Source of the DNA: an uncultured Ruminococcus sp.
GTDB lineage: Bacteria > Bacillota > Clostridia > Oscillospirales > Acutalibacteraceae
Assembly: GCA_902799245.1 (NCBI GenBank)
Contig: CADBZY010000006.1
Span: forward strand, 49,141-113,140
Length of the DNA stretch: 64,000 bases
Direction of reading: 5' to 3'
In this document: piece after piece, positions 52,355 through 61,464 of the stretch
How positions within the stretch are numbered: the first letter of the stretch is position 1
Layout: the number at the start of each line of letters is the position of its first letter
Made by a program: the position numbers and the translations under genes
Notes under the pieces: generated by a model
What the model was told of the DNA's origin: nothing
Database searches by the model: none
Seen by the model: only the letters and a program-made list of their open reading frames with translations

Positions 52355-54679
52355 ATGGCATCCGTAACCATTCTGCCCGAACACTACATCAACCGCGAGC
52401 TTAGCTGGCTGGAATTCAACCACCGCGTTATGATGCAGGCTGTGGCAGATGAAAATCCCGTATTTGAACGCATTAAATTTCTCTCTATTGTCACATCCAA
52501 CCTCGATGAATTCTTCATGGTGCGCGTCGCTTCCATACGCGACCAGCTCCGTGCCAGATACGACGCGGTAGACCCCGCAGGAATGACCCCCAAGCAGCAG
52601 CTCATCGCCATCAGCGAACGCACGCATGAGCTGTGCGACATGGAGTATTCCATCTATCACAAGTCCATCCTGCCCGAGCTTCGTTCCAACGGCATTTCCG
52701 TGATCCACGCCGATTCGCTCATGGATGATCAGGTGCGCTTCTGCAAGAGTCTTTTCGACAACGCCATTTACCCCGTGCTGACGCCCCTTGCCGTTGACCG
52801 CAGCCATCCCTTCCCGCTGATTCTCAACAAGAGCCTGAATATCGGCGTGCTGCTCGACTGCGGCGCGGAAAAGCCGGTCTTTGCCACCGTACAGGTGCCG
52901 GATAACCTCCAGCGCCTGATTAAACTGCCGTCCGAGCAGGGGTACATATTCATCCCCATCGAAGAGATCATCAAGATGAACATCGCCAAGCTCTTTTCCG
53001 GCTATACGGTATTGGACTGCGTCCCCTACCGCATCACCCGCAACGGCGACCTCTCCTTTGACGAAGAGGAAGCCATCGACCTGCTCAGCGAGATCAAGAA
53101 TTCCCTCAAAGCCCGCAAGCGCGGTTCGGTCATCCGCCTCGAGATAGCCTGCGGAGCCAACCCGAAGATGCTCAAATTCCTCCAGAAAAAACTCGAGATA
53201 GAAAAACGTGACATCTACGAGATCAACGGTCCCATCAATCTGTCCTTCCTTGTCAAGCAGCTCTATTCACTCCCGGGTTTTGACCATCTGAAGGACAGAA
53301 GCTACACCCCGAAAACCTGTCGCGAACTGCTGACAAACGAGAGCATTTTCAGCGTCATAGCACGCAAGGATATTCTCATGTACCATCCCTATGACAGCTT
53401 TGATCCGGTGGTGCGCCTGCTGGACGAAGCCGCCGACGATCCCGATGTGCTTGCCATCAAACAGACACTCTACCGCGTTTCCAACAACAGTCCCATCGTC
53501 GCCGCTCTTGAACGCGCCGCCGACAAGGGCAAGCAGGTAACGGCGCTGGTAGAAGTGAAGGCACGCTTCGACGAGGAAAACAACATTGAATTCGGCGAAC
53601 AGCTCTCCCGCATGGGCGCACACGTCATTTACGGCGTAGCGGGACTCAAAACCCACTCCAAGATAACCCTGATCGTGCGCCGCGAAGCCGACGGCATCAA
53701 GCGTTATCTCCACCTCGGCACCGGCAATTACAACGACGTCACCGCACGCATATACACCGACTATTCGCTGCTGACCGCCGACCGGCAGCTCGGCGAGGAC
53801 GCGACGGTATTCTTCAATTCCATCACCGGCTACTTCCGCGCGCCGGTCATGCAGAAGCTGATCATGGCGCCTCACGCGCTGCGGCTGTCCTTCACCAATC
53901 TCATCCGCGCGGAGAAGAAAAAAGCCCGCGCCGGTCAGCCCGCCGCGATTTTCGCCAAGATGAATTCCCTGGCCGACCCCGACATCGTTCGTGAGCTTTT
54001 CAAGGCGGCCGCTGCCGGCGTGAAGATAAGGCTCTTCGTGCGCGGCATATGCTGCCTGCGTCCCGGCATTCCCGGTCTCAGCGATAATATAGAGGTGCGT
54101 TCCGTCGTGGGTCGTTTCCTCGAGCACAGCCGCGTCTATCTCTTCGGCGCGGAAGGCACCGAGCAGAAGCTCTATCTCAGTTCCGCCGACTGGATGACCC
54201 GCAACCTCGATCACCGCGTCGAACTTCTCTTCCCCATCCAGGACGAAGACGTATTCGCTCAGATCAAGCGCGACATAGACATATACTGGCGCGACACGGT
54301 AAAAGCGCGCAGACTCGGCAGCGACGGTGCGTATCATCATATTTCCGGCGAGGACATCAACGCGCAGGAAACGCTCATCGATTACGATTACGATGAGGAA
54401 GAGGAAGAGCGCGCGGCTTACAACGAGGATAAGGTGCTCTATCACGCCGAGCTGGAAGAAGGCTATGAGGACGGCATGAGTGACGATTACGACGAAGTCG
54501 AGGACTACGAGGATTACCACGAGGGTGCGGACGACGAGGACGACGACGAGGACGAAATCGCAAATACTCCCCGCTATGGCGGCAGATACGGCGAATACAA
54601 TTATAAATATGAATACGGCTATGTCGACGTTGACGACGACGAAGATGACGACGACAACGACGACGGCGGAGTAAGGTAG
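52355..54679 (+). CDS. ppk: Polyphosphate kinase 1 with acidic C-terminal tail
   Basis: A 774-aa enzyme that makes polyphosphate from ATP. PPK1 hallmarks: NRELSWLEFNHRV at the N-terminus, the autophosphorylated His in LHLGTGNYND (H453), and VRGICCLRPG in the second catalytic domain. The catalytic core ends near residue 670. The last 100 residues are extra and dominated by Asp, Glu and Tyr (including runs such as DDEDDDEDE). The stop codon lies inside the first unit of a 7-bp repeat array. AAGGAG precedes the ATG. Confidence 0.95.
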   Translation: MASVTILPEHYINRELSWLEFNHRVMMQAVADENPVFERIKFLSIVTSNLDEFFMVRVASIRDQLRARYDAVDPAGMTPKQQLIAISERTHELCDMEYSIYHKSILPELRSNGISVIHADSLMDDQVRFCKSLFDNAIYPVLTPLAVDRSHPFPLILNKSLNIGVLLDCGAEKPVFATVQVPDNLQRLIKLPSEQGYIFIPIEEIIKMNIAKLFSGYTVLDCVPYRITRNGDLSFDEEEAIDLLSEIKNSLKARKRGSVIRLEIACGANPKMLKFLQKKLEIEKRDIYEINGPINLSFLVKQLYSLPGFDHLKDRSYTPKTCRELLTNESIFSVIARKDILMYHPYDSFDPVVRLLDEAADDPDVLAIKQTLYRVSNNSPIVAALERAADKGKQVTALVEVKARFDEENNIEFGEQLSRMGAHVIYGVAGLKTHSKITLIVRREADGIKRYLHLGTGNYNDVTARIYTDYSLLTADRQLGEDATVFFNSITGYFRAPVMQKLIMAPHALRLSFTNLIRAEKKKARAGQPAAIFAKMNSLADPDIVRELFKAAAAGVKIRLFVRGICCLRPGIPGLSDNIEVRSVVGRFLEHSRVYLFGAEGTEQKLYLSSADWMTRNLDHRVELLFPIQDEDVFAQIKRDIDIYWRDTVKARRLGSDGAYHHISGEDINAQETLIDYDYDEEEEERAAYNEDKVLYHAELEEGYEDGMSDDYDEVEDYEDYHEGADDEDDDEDEIANTPRYGGRYGEYNYKYEYGYVDVDDDEDDDDNDDGGVR

Positions 54680-54707
54680 AAGGTAGCAGGTAGGAGGTAG
54701 AAGGTAA
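54673..54707 (+). repeat. Heptamer tandem array at the ppk stop
   Basis: Five 7-bp units: AAGGTAG, AAGGTAG, CAGGTAG, GAGGTAG, AAGGTAA. The first contains the ppk stop codon (54677-54679). It abuts the dispersed element copy 3. Confidence 0.75.
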
Positions 54708-55001
54708 AGAAAAAAAGCACGCGCAGCGCCATAACCAGCGAGCGAATGCGAGCGTGGGAGTCCAGGGGGAACTTGTTCCTCCTGGCGGGTGCAGGGCAGG
54801 TGCCCTGCCGGGGTACTTTTGCGGTTTTACCGCAAAAGAGGGGCAGAGTCCCTCGCTGCGATAACCCCGGAAAAAAATACAACCCGGGCGCAACCGATAC
54901 GGTTTAAATCCAAATTTTGCCTTGCCCCCGACCGGAGAAAAAGACCCTTCTATAAGTCACCAAAAATCCCCGATTTACGCGATTCTTACACTTTTACAAT
55001 C
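54708..55001. repeat. Dispersed intergenic element, copy 3 (inverted)
   Basis: About 294 bp matching the copy at 18463 in reverse orientation, ending in CTTTTACAATC. It keeps the GCAGGGCA-type hairpin unchanged. The neighbouring stem is TTTTGCGGT/ACCGCAAAA where copy 1 has TTGGCAGC/GCTGCCAA, so base pairing is conserved while the sequence is not. It fills the space between ppk and the Ig-domain gene. Confidence 0.75.
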
Positions 55002-55035
55002 AGCTAAATAAAAAAAATAAAGGAGTGTTAGCAAG

Positions 55036-57762
55036 ATGAAGCTAAAGAAAATCATCGCGCTGCTTGCGGCGGCGGTCATGTTCGGCTCGATGAGCACCGG
55101 CGTGCTGGCCGCTTCCAAGACAAGTTCCGCTTCGCCCTCGGTAAATGCTGAGCTTTCCGGCTCCCGGCTTTCGTCCTTCATCGTCATGGCGACGGACGGT
55201 GCCAAAAGCCACAACATCGGCACGCACAGCTATAATTGGAGCGGACGCGCCGAAAACACATGGAACTGGGCGAATCCGGCAAAATCATATTTAGCCGCCA
55301 ATTCCGACGGCAGCTTCACCCGCGTGGAATACATCGGTGAAAAGCTGGTCATCGAGAATTATTCGTCGGCCTTGAAACTGACTTCTTCCAAAAGCCTCTC
55401 GCCGGAACTGCCGATTTTCGGCGGATTCTTCTCCGGCTCCAGATACAATTTCGTGGTATGCGGTCAGCAGAACGACGACGAATCCGACGCCACCGAGGTG
55501 GTAAGGGTCATCAAATACGACAAATCGTGGAACCGGCTCGGCAGCAAGTCGTATTACGGCGTCAACACTTATATTCCGTTTGACGCAGGCACGGTCAGCA
55601 TGACCGAGGACAGCGACAATCTTTACATCCACACCTGTCACGAGATGTACGCAGAAGAAGGGAGCACGGTGCATCATCAGGCCAACCTCACCTTCTTCAT
55701 CAACAAGGAGAGCATGGAGTCGATTTATCAGAATTACCGTGTGTATAATATCTCTTCCGGCTATGTCTCCCATTCCTTCAATCAGGTCATCAGAACCGAC
55801 GGACAGTATGTTTACACCGCCGACCACGGCGACGCATATCCCAGAAGCATCGTCCTTGTCAAGAGAAATACAAGCGGCAGCGCCTTGAGCAACAACAGTA
55901 TTTTATCCATCCAGGGTAACACAGGCGCCAACCTCACTAAGGCAACTCTCGGCGACATGCAGCTTTCCGGCAGCAATGTCATTACCGTCGGCGCTTCCGT
56001 AACACAGGACGCCAGCTTCGACAGCCGCAGTCAGAAGAATATTTTCGTTTCCGCCGCCTCCAAGAGCAATCTTTCCTCGCAGTCATTCCTATGGCTGACG
56101 AATTATGACGAGAACGCCGGCGTGACCGTCTGCAATCCGTATCTGGTCAAGCTCGGGGACAACAGCTTCGCCGCGATCTGGGAGGAGCTTTCGGATGCGG
56201 GCAACACGCTGCAATACGCCAAAATCGACGGCAGCGGCCAACTCAGCGGCAGCGTTGTAGCGCTCACAGCGGACACCGACGAGGGACTTTCCGACTGCGC
56301 GCCTGTTGTGGGCAACGGAAATATTGTCTGGTACTCCACAGGCTCCCGCACCGACAGCTGGTATAATCTGCAAAACGCGGCGCCTGCCTTCTACAGACTG
56401 CCCGTCAACGTAAGCGTACCCACCATCACCGCACAGCCCAAGGACGTCACTGTAAAATCAGGCGAAACCGCTTCCTTCTCGGTGAAGGCAAGCGGAAGCA
56501 ACTTGACCTATCAGTGGTATTACAAAAAGAAGGGCGCTTCCTCGTGGAGCCTATGGAAAGGACACACCGCAGCGACCACTTCCGGCGCTGCAAACGACAC
56601 ATGGGACGGAATGCAGGTCTACTGCACTGTCACAAGCGGAAGCGGTATGACGGTCAGTTCCCATCCCGCGACCATAACGGTAAGCGGCGAACTGAAAATA
56701 ACCGCCAACCCGCAGAATGTCACCGTTACCTCCGGCGACTCCGTCACCTTCACGGTCAAGGCCAGCGGCGTAGGACTTAAATACCAGTGGTATTACAAAA
56801 AGAAGGGCGCTGCCGACTGGAGCAAGTGGGGTGCGAGAACCACCGCATCCACCACAGCGACTTCCAACGACACATGGAATGGAATGCAGGTCTACTGCAA
56901 GGTAACGGATTCCAAGGGCGCAAGCGTGAATTCCGCCGCCGCCACCGTCACATTGAAGGCGGAGCTGAAAATCACCACCCAGCCCAAGAGCCAGACCATC
57001 GCGCAGGGCGAATCGCTTACCCTGTCGCTGAAGGCAACCGGCGTAGAGCTTAAATACCAGTGGTATTTCAAAAAAGCGGGACAGACCGCGTTTTCTCCAT
57101 GGAACGGACGCACACACGCCTCGGAAACCTGCACACCCAACGCCACATGGAACGGCATTCAGCTCTACTGCCTTGTCAGCGACAGCACGGGTAAGTCCGT
57201 CAAATCGTCAACGGTGAGCGTCACTCTGACGCAGGAATTAAAGATCCTCACCCAGCCCGCCGATGTGCTTGTAAAAGCCGGCGATACCGCCAAATTCACC
57301 GTGAAGGCGAGCGGCACCGGGCTGAAATATCAGTGGTACTATAAGAAATTCGGCTGCTCGACAAGCTGGACGCTCTGGAAGGGACACACCACCGCCACCA
57401 CCTCAGCCACAGCCAATGATTCGTGGAACAGTATGCAGGTCTATTGCGAAGTCACGGATGCAAGCGGCAACTCCAAAAATTCAAACGCCGCCCTTATCAA
57501 AATAATGGACGAGCGCGAAATGAATATCAGCGCCGGCACAACCATCACCATCAGGAACTCCGCCAGCGGCGACGACTTCACCTATCAGTGGTATTACAAA
57601 AAGAAGGGCGCTGCCGACTGGAGCATCTGGAAGGGTCACACTTCCCCTGAGCTTTCCGTCACTTCCAACAGCACATGGGACGGAATGATGATTCATTGCA
57701 GAATCATCGGTTCCGACGGCAAGGACATCAACCGCACCTATTACAGAATCGTCCTCAAATGA
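55036..57762 (+). CDS. Secreted protein with five Ig-like repeats
   Basis: A 908-aa exported protein. The signal peptide ends near GVLAA (about residue 26). Residues 40-450 are a beta-rich region of unknown family, possibly a propeller. Then come five Ig-like modules starting near 462, 553, 644, 735 and 829, the first four with an exact period of 91 aa; each carries YQWYYKKKG-type and W(D/N)GMQVYC-type motifs. No LPxTG or SLH anchor is visible, so it may be released or bound by the modules. AAAGGAG precedes the ATG. Confidence 0.8.
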   Translation: MKLKKIIALLAAAVMFGSMSTGVLAASKTSSASPSVNAELSGSRLSSFIVMATDGAKSHNIGTHSYNWSGRAENTWNWANPAKSYLAANSDGSFTRVEYIGEKLVIENYSSALKLTSSKSLSPELPIFGGFFSGSRYNFVVCGQQNDDESDATEVVRVIKYDKSWNRLGSKSYYGVNTYIPFDAGTVSMTEDSDNLYIHTCHEMYAEEGSTVHHQANLTFFINKESMESIYQNYRVYNISSGYVSHSFNQVIRTDGQYVYTADHGDAYPRSIVLVKRNTSGSALSNNSILSIQGNTGANLTKATLGDMQLSGSNVITVGASVTQDASFDSRSQKNIFVSAASKSNLSSQSFLWLTNYDENAGVTVCNPYLVKLGDNSFAAIWEELSDAGNTLQYAKIDGSGQLSGSVVALTADTDEGLSDCAPVVGNGNIVWYSTGSRTDSWYNLQNAAPAFYRLPVNVSVPTITAQPKDVTVKSGETASFSVKASGSNLTYQWYYKKKGASSWSLWKGHTAATTSGAANDTWDGMQVYCTVTSGSGMTVSSHPATITVSGELKITANPQNVTVTSGDSVTFTVKASGVGLKYQWYYKKKGAADWSKWGARTTASTTATSNDTWNGMQVYCKVTDSKGASVNSAAATVTLKAELKITTQPKSQTIAQGESLTLSLKATGVELKYQWYFKKAGQTAFSPWNGRTHASETCTPNATWNGIQLYCLVSDSTGKSVKSSTVSVTLTQELKILTQPADVLVKAGDTAKFTVKASGTGLKYQWYYKKFGCSTSWTLWKGHTTATTSATANDSWNSMQVYCEVTDASGNSKNSNAALIKIMDEREMNISAGTTITIRNSASGDDFTYQWYYKKKGAADWSIWKGHTSPELSVTSNSTWDGMMIHCRIIGSDGKDINRTYYRIVLK

Positions 57763-57773
57763 TCAGCAAAATA

Positions 57774-57837
57774 AAACAATCTCCCGGATTGAGCCTATTA
57801 TCCTACCATGGATGCTCTCTCCGGGAGATTTTGTTTT
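57774..57837. terminator. Bidirectional terminator between the Ig-domain and LCP genes
   Basis: AAACAATCTCCCGGA and TCCGGGAGATTTTGTTT form the stem, with T/A-runs on both sides. Confidence 0.85.
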
Positions 57838-57845
57838 ATGACAGA

Positions 57846-59390
57846 TTATTGTTTCTTTTTCTTCTTGTTTCTTTCGTACTTGTTTCTCGCGTATTCGTCC
57901 TTCTGATCGTCGGATTTATTCTGACGGTCTGCCAGCGCCTGCGCGGTTTCGTTGTCGCCGTAGATAAACTGATGGAGATAGCGGGCGTTTTTATTCAGGT
58001 CGACATCCACATACCAGATACCGTTTTTCTTTTTGTCCTTCCAGGCGCCATCCATCGGAATACGCAGCCCCATTGTGTCATACTGCAGACATTGCAGTCC
58101 TTCCATCAGGAGCGAAGTCATTTCGTCGCGGGTCATATTGGTCGTAATAAACGGAGCCACCACGCCGAGCAGCTTCTGGGCATGAAGCGGTGAAAGGCCG
58201 CGGCACTTTTTCAGTATCTCATTGAGCACCCTGCGCTGACGAGCCGTCCGTGCTGTATCCGAACCCACCTTGCGTATACGGCAGTAGGATAAGGCCTGCT
58301 GTCCGTTGAGATGATGCCTTCCCGCTTCGGCAATCCTGTTCTTCTTGCCTCCGCGAACGTACTTATTGAATTGCTCCAGCTCCATCTCTTCGATGTCAAT
58401 ATCAACACCGCCTAAATCATCCACCACCGAGGCAAACACCGCGTAATCCACACAGGCATATTTATCTATTTTCATGCCGAAATTGGCGTAGATCGTTTTG
58501 AGCAGAAGGTCACCGCCGCCGAAGGTAAATGACGCGTTGAGCTTGTTTTTGCCGTAACGCGGTATCTGTACATACATATCTCTCATGAGCGAGGTCATTT
58601 TGATCTTTTGATGGGTGTGGTCTATGCTGAGAATGATCATACTGTCGCTGCGGGAAATGCCGTTTTCGTCAATATCGCAGCCGCAAAGCAGAATGTTCTT
58701 TGTCTCGTCTGTATGGGAAACAAACTCGCCTAAATCAGACTCGCTCACAAGCACATCTACCTTTTCAAAGCTCAGACCGCCCGGCACATAATTGACCGAA
58801 TCCACTATGCTCGATAGTTTCACGAATTCGTATATTCCAATCCCCGCAAGCAGGACAAATAACGTTGTCACCGCGATAATGACCGCTTTTTTTGTGATGC
58901 GCGGCTTTCTGTCCTGATCAGCTGCATCCGATCTTTTCGATACCCGAATGGAGGAAACGCCGCTTTGCTGCGCCGATTGATCACTTGTGGATTTTTTGGG
59001 TTGCTCTGTGGTTTTTTTCTCAGACGGTTCCGCTGTTCCGGTGGGGTTTTCCGGTGATTTCTTTTCAGACGGTTCCGGTGTTACGGCGTGGTTTTCCGGT
59101 GGTTTCTTTTCAGGCTGTTCCGCTGTTCCGGTGGGGTTTTCCGGTGGTTTCTTTTCAGGCTGTTCCGATATTCCGGTGGTTTTTTCCGGTGGTTTCTTTT
59201 CAGGCTGTTCCGATATTCCGGTGAGCTTTTCCGTCAGCTGACGCACTTCGGGCATTACCTCTAACTTGATGGTAAAGGAGGAGGCCGAAACACACTTGCG
59301 CGCCTTCTCTCCCCTGCCCCCTATGACCACCGCGTCCTCGCTCAGATCATCCTGCTCATCATTTGTCGTATCCTTTTTTATTTCATCCAT
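57846..59390 (-). CDS. LytR-CpsA-Psr (LCP) family glycopolymer ligase
   Basis: A 514-aa membrane protein with an unusually long cytoplasmic N-terminus (about 165 residues). That region contains about five copies of a 15-aa Pro/Glu/Lys-rich repeat (units like GISEQPEKKPPEKTT, about residues 50-120). One helix follows (about 167-190), then the extracellular LCP domain: SDSMIILSID, TSLMRDMYVQIP with the Arg that contacts pyrophosphate, KLNASFTFGG, and VDYAVFASVVDDLGGVDI. LCP enzymes attach lipid-linked glycopolymers to peptidoglycan. The ATG at 59390 follows GGGGTGAG. Confidence 0.9.
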   Translation of the reverse strand: MDEIKKDTTNDEQDDLSEDAVVIGGRGEKARKCVSASSFTIKLEVMPEVRQLTEKLTGISEQPEKKPPEKTTGISEQPEKKPPENPTGTAEQPEKKPPENHAVTPEPSEKKSPENPTGTAEPSEKKTTEQPKKSTSDQSAQQSGVSSIRVSKRSDAADQDRKPRITKKAVIIAVTTLFVLLAGIGIYEFVKLSSIVDSVNYVPGGLSFEKVDVLVSESDLGEFVSHTDETKNILLCGCDIDENGISRSDSMIILSIDHTHQKIKMTSLMRDMYVQIPRYGKNKLNASFTFGGGDLLLKTIYANFGMKIDKYACVDYAVFASVVDDLGGVDIDIEEMELEQFNKYVRGGKKNRIAEAGRHHLNGQQALSYCRIRKVGSDTARTARQRRVLNEILKKCRGLSPLHAQKLLGVVAPFITTNMTRDEMTSLLMEGLQCLQYDTMGLRIPMDGAWKDKKKNGIWYVDVDLNKNARYLHQFIYGDNETAQALADRQNKSDDQKDEYARNKYERNKKKKKQ

Positions 59391-59440
59391 CTTCTCACCC
59401 CGCAATCACATTATTCTGCTCAGCAATCTTTATACCAATG

Positions 59441-59470
59441 ATTTTACACCTTGAAAAATGCAATTGTCAA
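59441..59470 (-). promoter_or_regulatory. Sigma-A promoter of the LCP gene
   Basis: Minus-strand TTGACA (59465-59470), 18 bp, TAAAAT (59441-59446). Confidence 0.65.
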
Positions 59471-59593
59471 TTATGATTTGAATAATTTATCATATACTAA
59501 ACAAAAAATTCATTAAATGTTAAATTAAAAAACATACCGATTTTGTATTATTTGCCAAACATGCTTTGACCGACAAAAAAATTCCCGAATCTA

Positions 59594-59623
59594 TTGACGT
59601 TTTGGGATATTTGGTGCTATACT
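59594..59623 (+). promoter_or_regulatory. Sigma-A promoter of gatCAB
   Basis: TTGACG (59594-59599), 18 bp, TATACT (59618-59623), about 50 bp before gatC. Confidence 0.7.
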
Positions 59624-59671
59624 TTAACTCAAAAAAATTGATAGTTCCCGCCGAAAGGAGATAACATAATC

Positions 59672-59959
59672 ATGGTCATAACCGACGAATTGGTAACATA
59701 CCTTGAAGCGCTCGGCAGAATCAAGCTGCCGGAGGAAAGCCGCGCAAAGGCGCAGAGCGATCTGCAGGAGATATTGCAGTATATCGACACGCTGTCCGAA
59801 CTGGATACCGAGGGCATCGAGCCTATGAGTCACGCCCTGCCCCTTACCAACGTCATGCGGGAGGACGAAGTGCAGCCCTCCGCGACTCCGGAAGAAGTGC
59901 TCGCCAACGCACCCGCTCAGAAGGACAACTACTTCCTCGTGCCGCGCTCGTTTGAGTAA
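59672..59959 (+). CDS. gatC: Asp/Glu-tRNA amidotransferase subunit C
   Basis: A 95-aa subunit that wraps between GatA and GatB and stabilises the amidotransferase. The C-terminal part carries the family pattern (IDTLSELDTEGIEPMSHALPLTNVMREDE). AAAGGAG precedes the ATG. First gene of the gatCAB operon, 23 bp before gatA. Confidence 0.93.
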   Translation: MVITDELVTYLEALGRIKLPEESRAKAQSDLQEILQYIDTLSELDTEGIEPMSHALPLTNVMREDEVQPSATPEEVLANAPAQKDNYFLVPRSFE

Positions 59960-59982
59960 CGGAAAGAAAGGAATGAATCACT

Positions 59983-61452
59983 ATGAATCTTGAAACAATG
60001 ACCGCGCTGGAACTCGGCGCCGCCATCAGAAAGGGCGAGATCAGCGCCGTGGAAGCGGCAAAATTCTCCCTTGCTCAGATAGAAAAATACGATAAGAAAT
60101 TCTACTGCTTCGTCACCGTGCAGGACGACGTTTTACAGAGAGCCGAAGAAGTGCAGAAGAAAATTTCCTCGGGCGAATACACTTCTCCCCTGGCCGGTGT
60201 GCCGATGGGCATCAAGGACAACATGTGCCAGAAGGGAATACAGACCTCCTGCGGCTCGCGTATGCTTTACAACTTCAGACCCACCTACAGCGCGACGGCT
60301 GTGGAGGAAATCATGAACGCCGGAGCCGTTCCGCTCGGCAAGCTCAACATGGATGAATTCGCCATGGGTTCCACCTCGGAGACAAGCTGGTTCGGCGCTA
60401 CCAAAAATCCGTGGAATACCGCGTGCGTTCCCGGCGGTTCGTCAGGCGGTTCGGCTGCCGCCGTCGCTGCCGGAGAATGCTTCTATTCCCTCGGCTCCGA
60501 CACCGGCGGCAGCATCCGTCAGCCCGCGTCCTTCTGCGGCGTGACGGGCATCAAGCCGACCTACGGTTCCGTTTCCCGTTTCGGATTGGTCGCTTACGCA
60601 AGCTCCCTTGACCAGATCGGGCCGCTCGCCCACAATGCCGCTGACTGCGCCGCCGTTCTCGCCGAAATTATGAAGCAGGACAAAAAGGACAACACCAGCG
60701 TAGCCACCAAGGGCGTTGACCTCAACGCCGTTCTGAACACTGACGTAAAGGGCATGAAGATCGGCATTCCCACTGATTTCTTCGGCGAAGGACTGGACAA
60801 GGAGGTTGCGGAAACCATTGAAGCAGCTGCCTGGCAGCTCGAAGCGATGGGCGCGACGGTCGAGAAATTCGACATGCCCATCGTGAAATATGCCATTCCC
60901 GCCTACTACATCATCGCTTCCGCGGAGGCCAGCAGCAACCTCAGCCGCTACGACGGCATGAAATACGGCTACAGAGCAGAGAATGTCAACGACCTGCTTG
61001 AATTATACACCAAGAGCCGCAGCGAAGGCTTCGGCATGGAAGTCAAGCGCCGCATCATGCTCGGCTGCTTCGTGCTCTCCTCCGGCTACTACGACGCGTA
61101 CTACCGCAAGGCGCTGCAGGCGAAGGCGCTCATTAAATCCGCGTTCGACAAAGCCTTTGAAAAATACGACCTGATTCTCGGTCCTGTCGCGCCGACAACA
61201 GCCCTGAAAATCGGCGAAAATCTCTCCGACCCGCTGAAAATGTACCTCGGCGACATCTACACCGTCATGATCAATCTCGCCGGACTTCCCGCCGCTTCCG
61301 TCCCCTGCGGCTTTGACGCCAAGGGAATGCCGATCGGAATGCACCTTATCGGCCATTACTTCGACGAAACCAAGATTCTCGGCGCGGCGCACGCTTACCA
61401 GCAGGTCACCGACTGGCACAGGCGCAGACCGACCGAGCTTGACAAAATATAA
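59983..61452 (+). CDS. gatA: Asp/Glu-tRNA amidotransferase subunit A
   Basis: A 489-aa amidase-signature enzyme that releases ammonia from glutamine for transamidation of Glu-tRNA-Gln or Asp-tRNA-Asn. The Ser-cisSer-Lys triad regions are visible: the Lys in GVPMGIKDNM, GGSSGGSAAAVAAG, and the nucleophile Ser in GSDTGGSIRQPASFCG. Length is normal. 12 bp before gatB. Confidence 0.96.
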   Translation: MNLETMTALELGAAIRKGEISAVEAAKFSLAQIEKYDKKFYCFVTVQDDVLQRAEEVQKKISSGEYTSPLAGVPMGIKDNMCQKGIQTSCGSRMLYNFRPTYSATAVEEIMNAGAVPLGKLNMDEFAMGSTSETSWFGATKNPWNTACVPGGSSGGSAAAVAAGECFYSLGSDTGGSIRQPASFCGVTGIKPTYGSVSRFGLVAYASSLDQIGPLAHNAADCAAVLAEIMKQDKKDNTSVATKGVDLNAVLNTDVKGMKIGIPTDFFGEGLDKEVAETIEAAAWQLEAMGATVEKFDMPIVKYAIPAYYIIASAEASSNLSRYDGMKYGYRAENVNDLLELYTKSRSEGFGMEVKRRIMLGCFVLSSGYYDAYYRKALQAKALIKSAFDKAFEKYDLILGPVAPTTALKIGENLSDPLKMYLGDIYTVMINLAGLPAASVPCGFDAKGMPIGMHLIGHYFDETKILGAAHAYQQVTDWHRRRPTELDKI

Positions 61453-61464
61453 GAGAGGAGCGGA

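Noticed and set aside
53267..54520. 417-aa open frame antisense to ppk
   Set aside because: It mirrors the codon structure of ppk, has no ribosome binding site and its product resembles no family.
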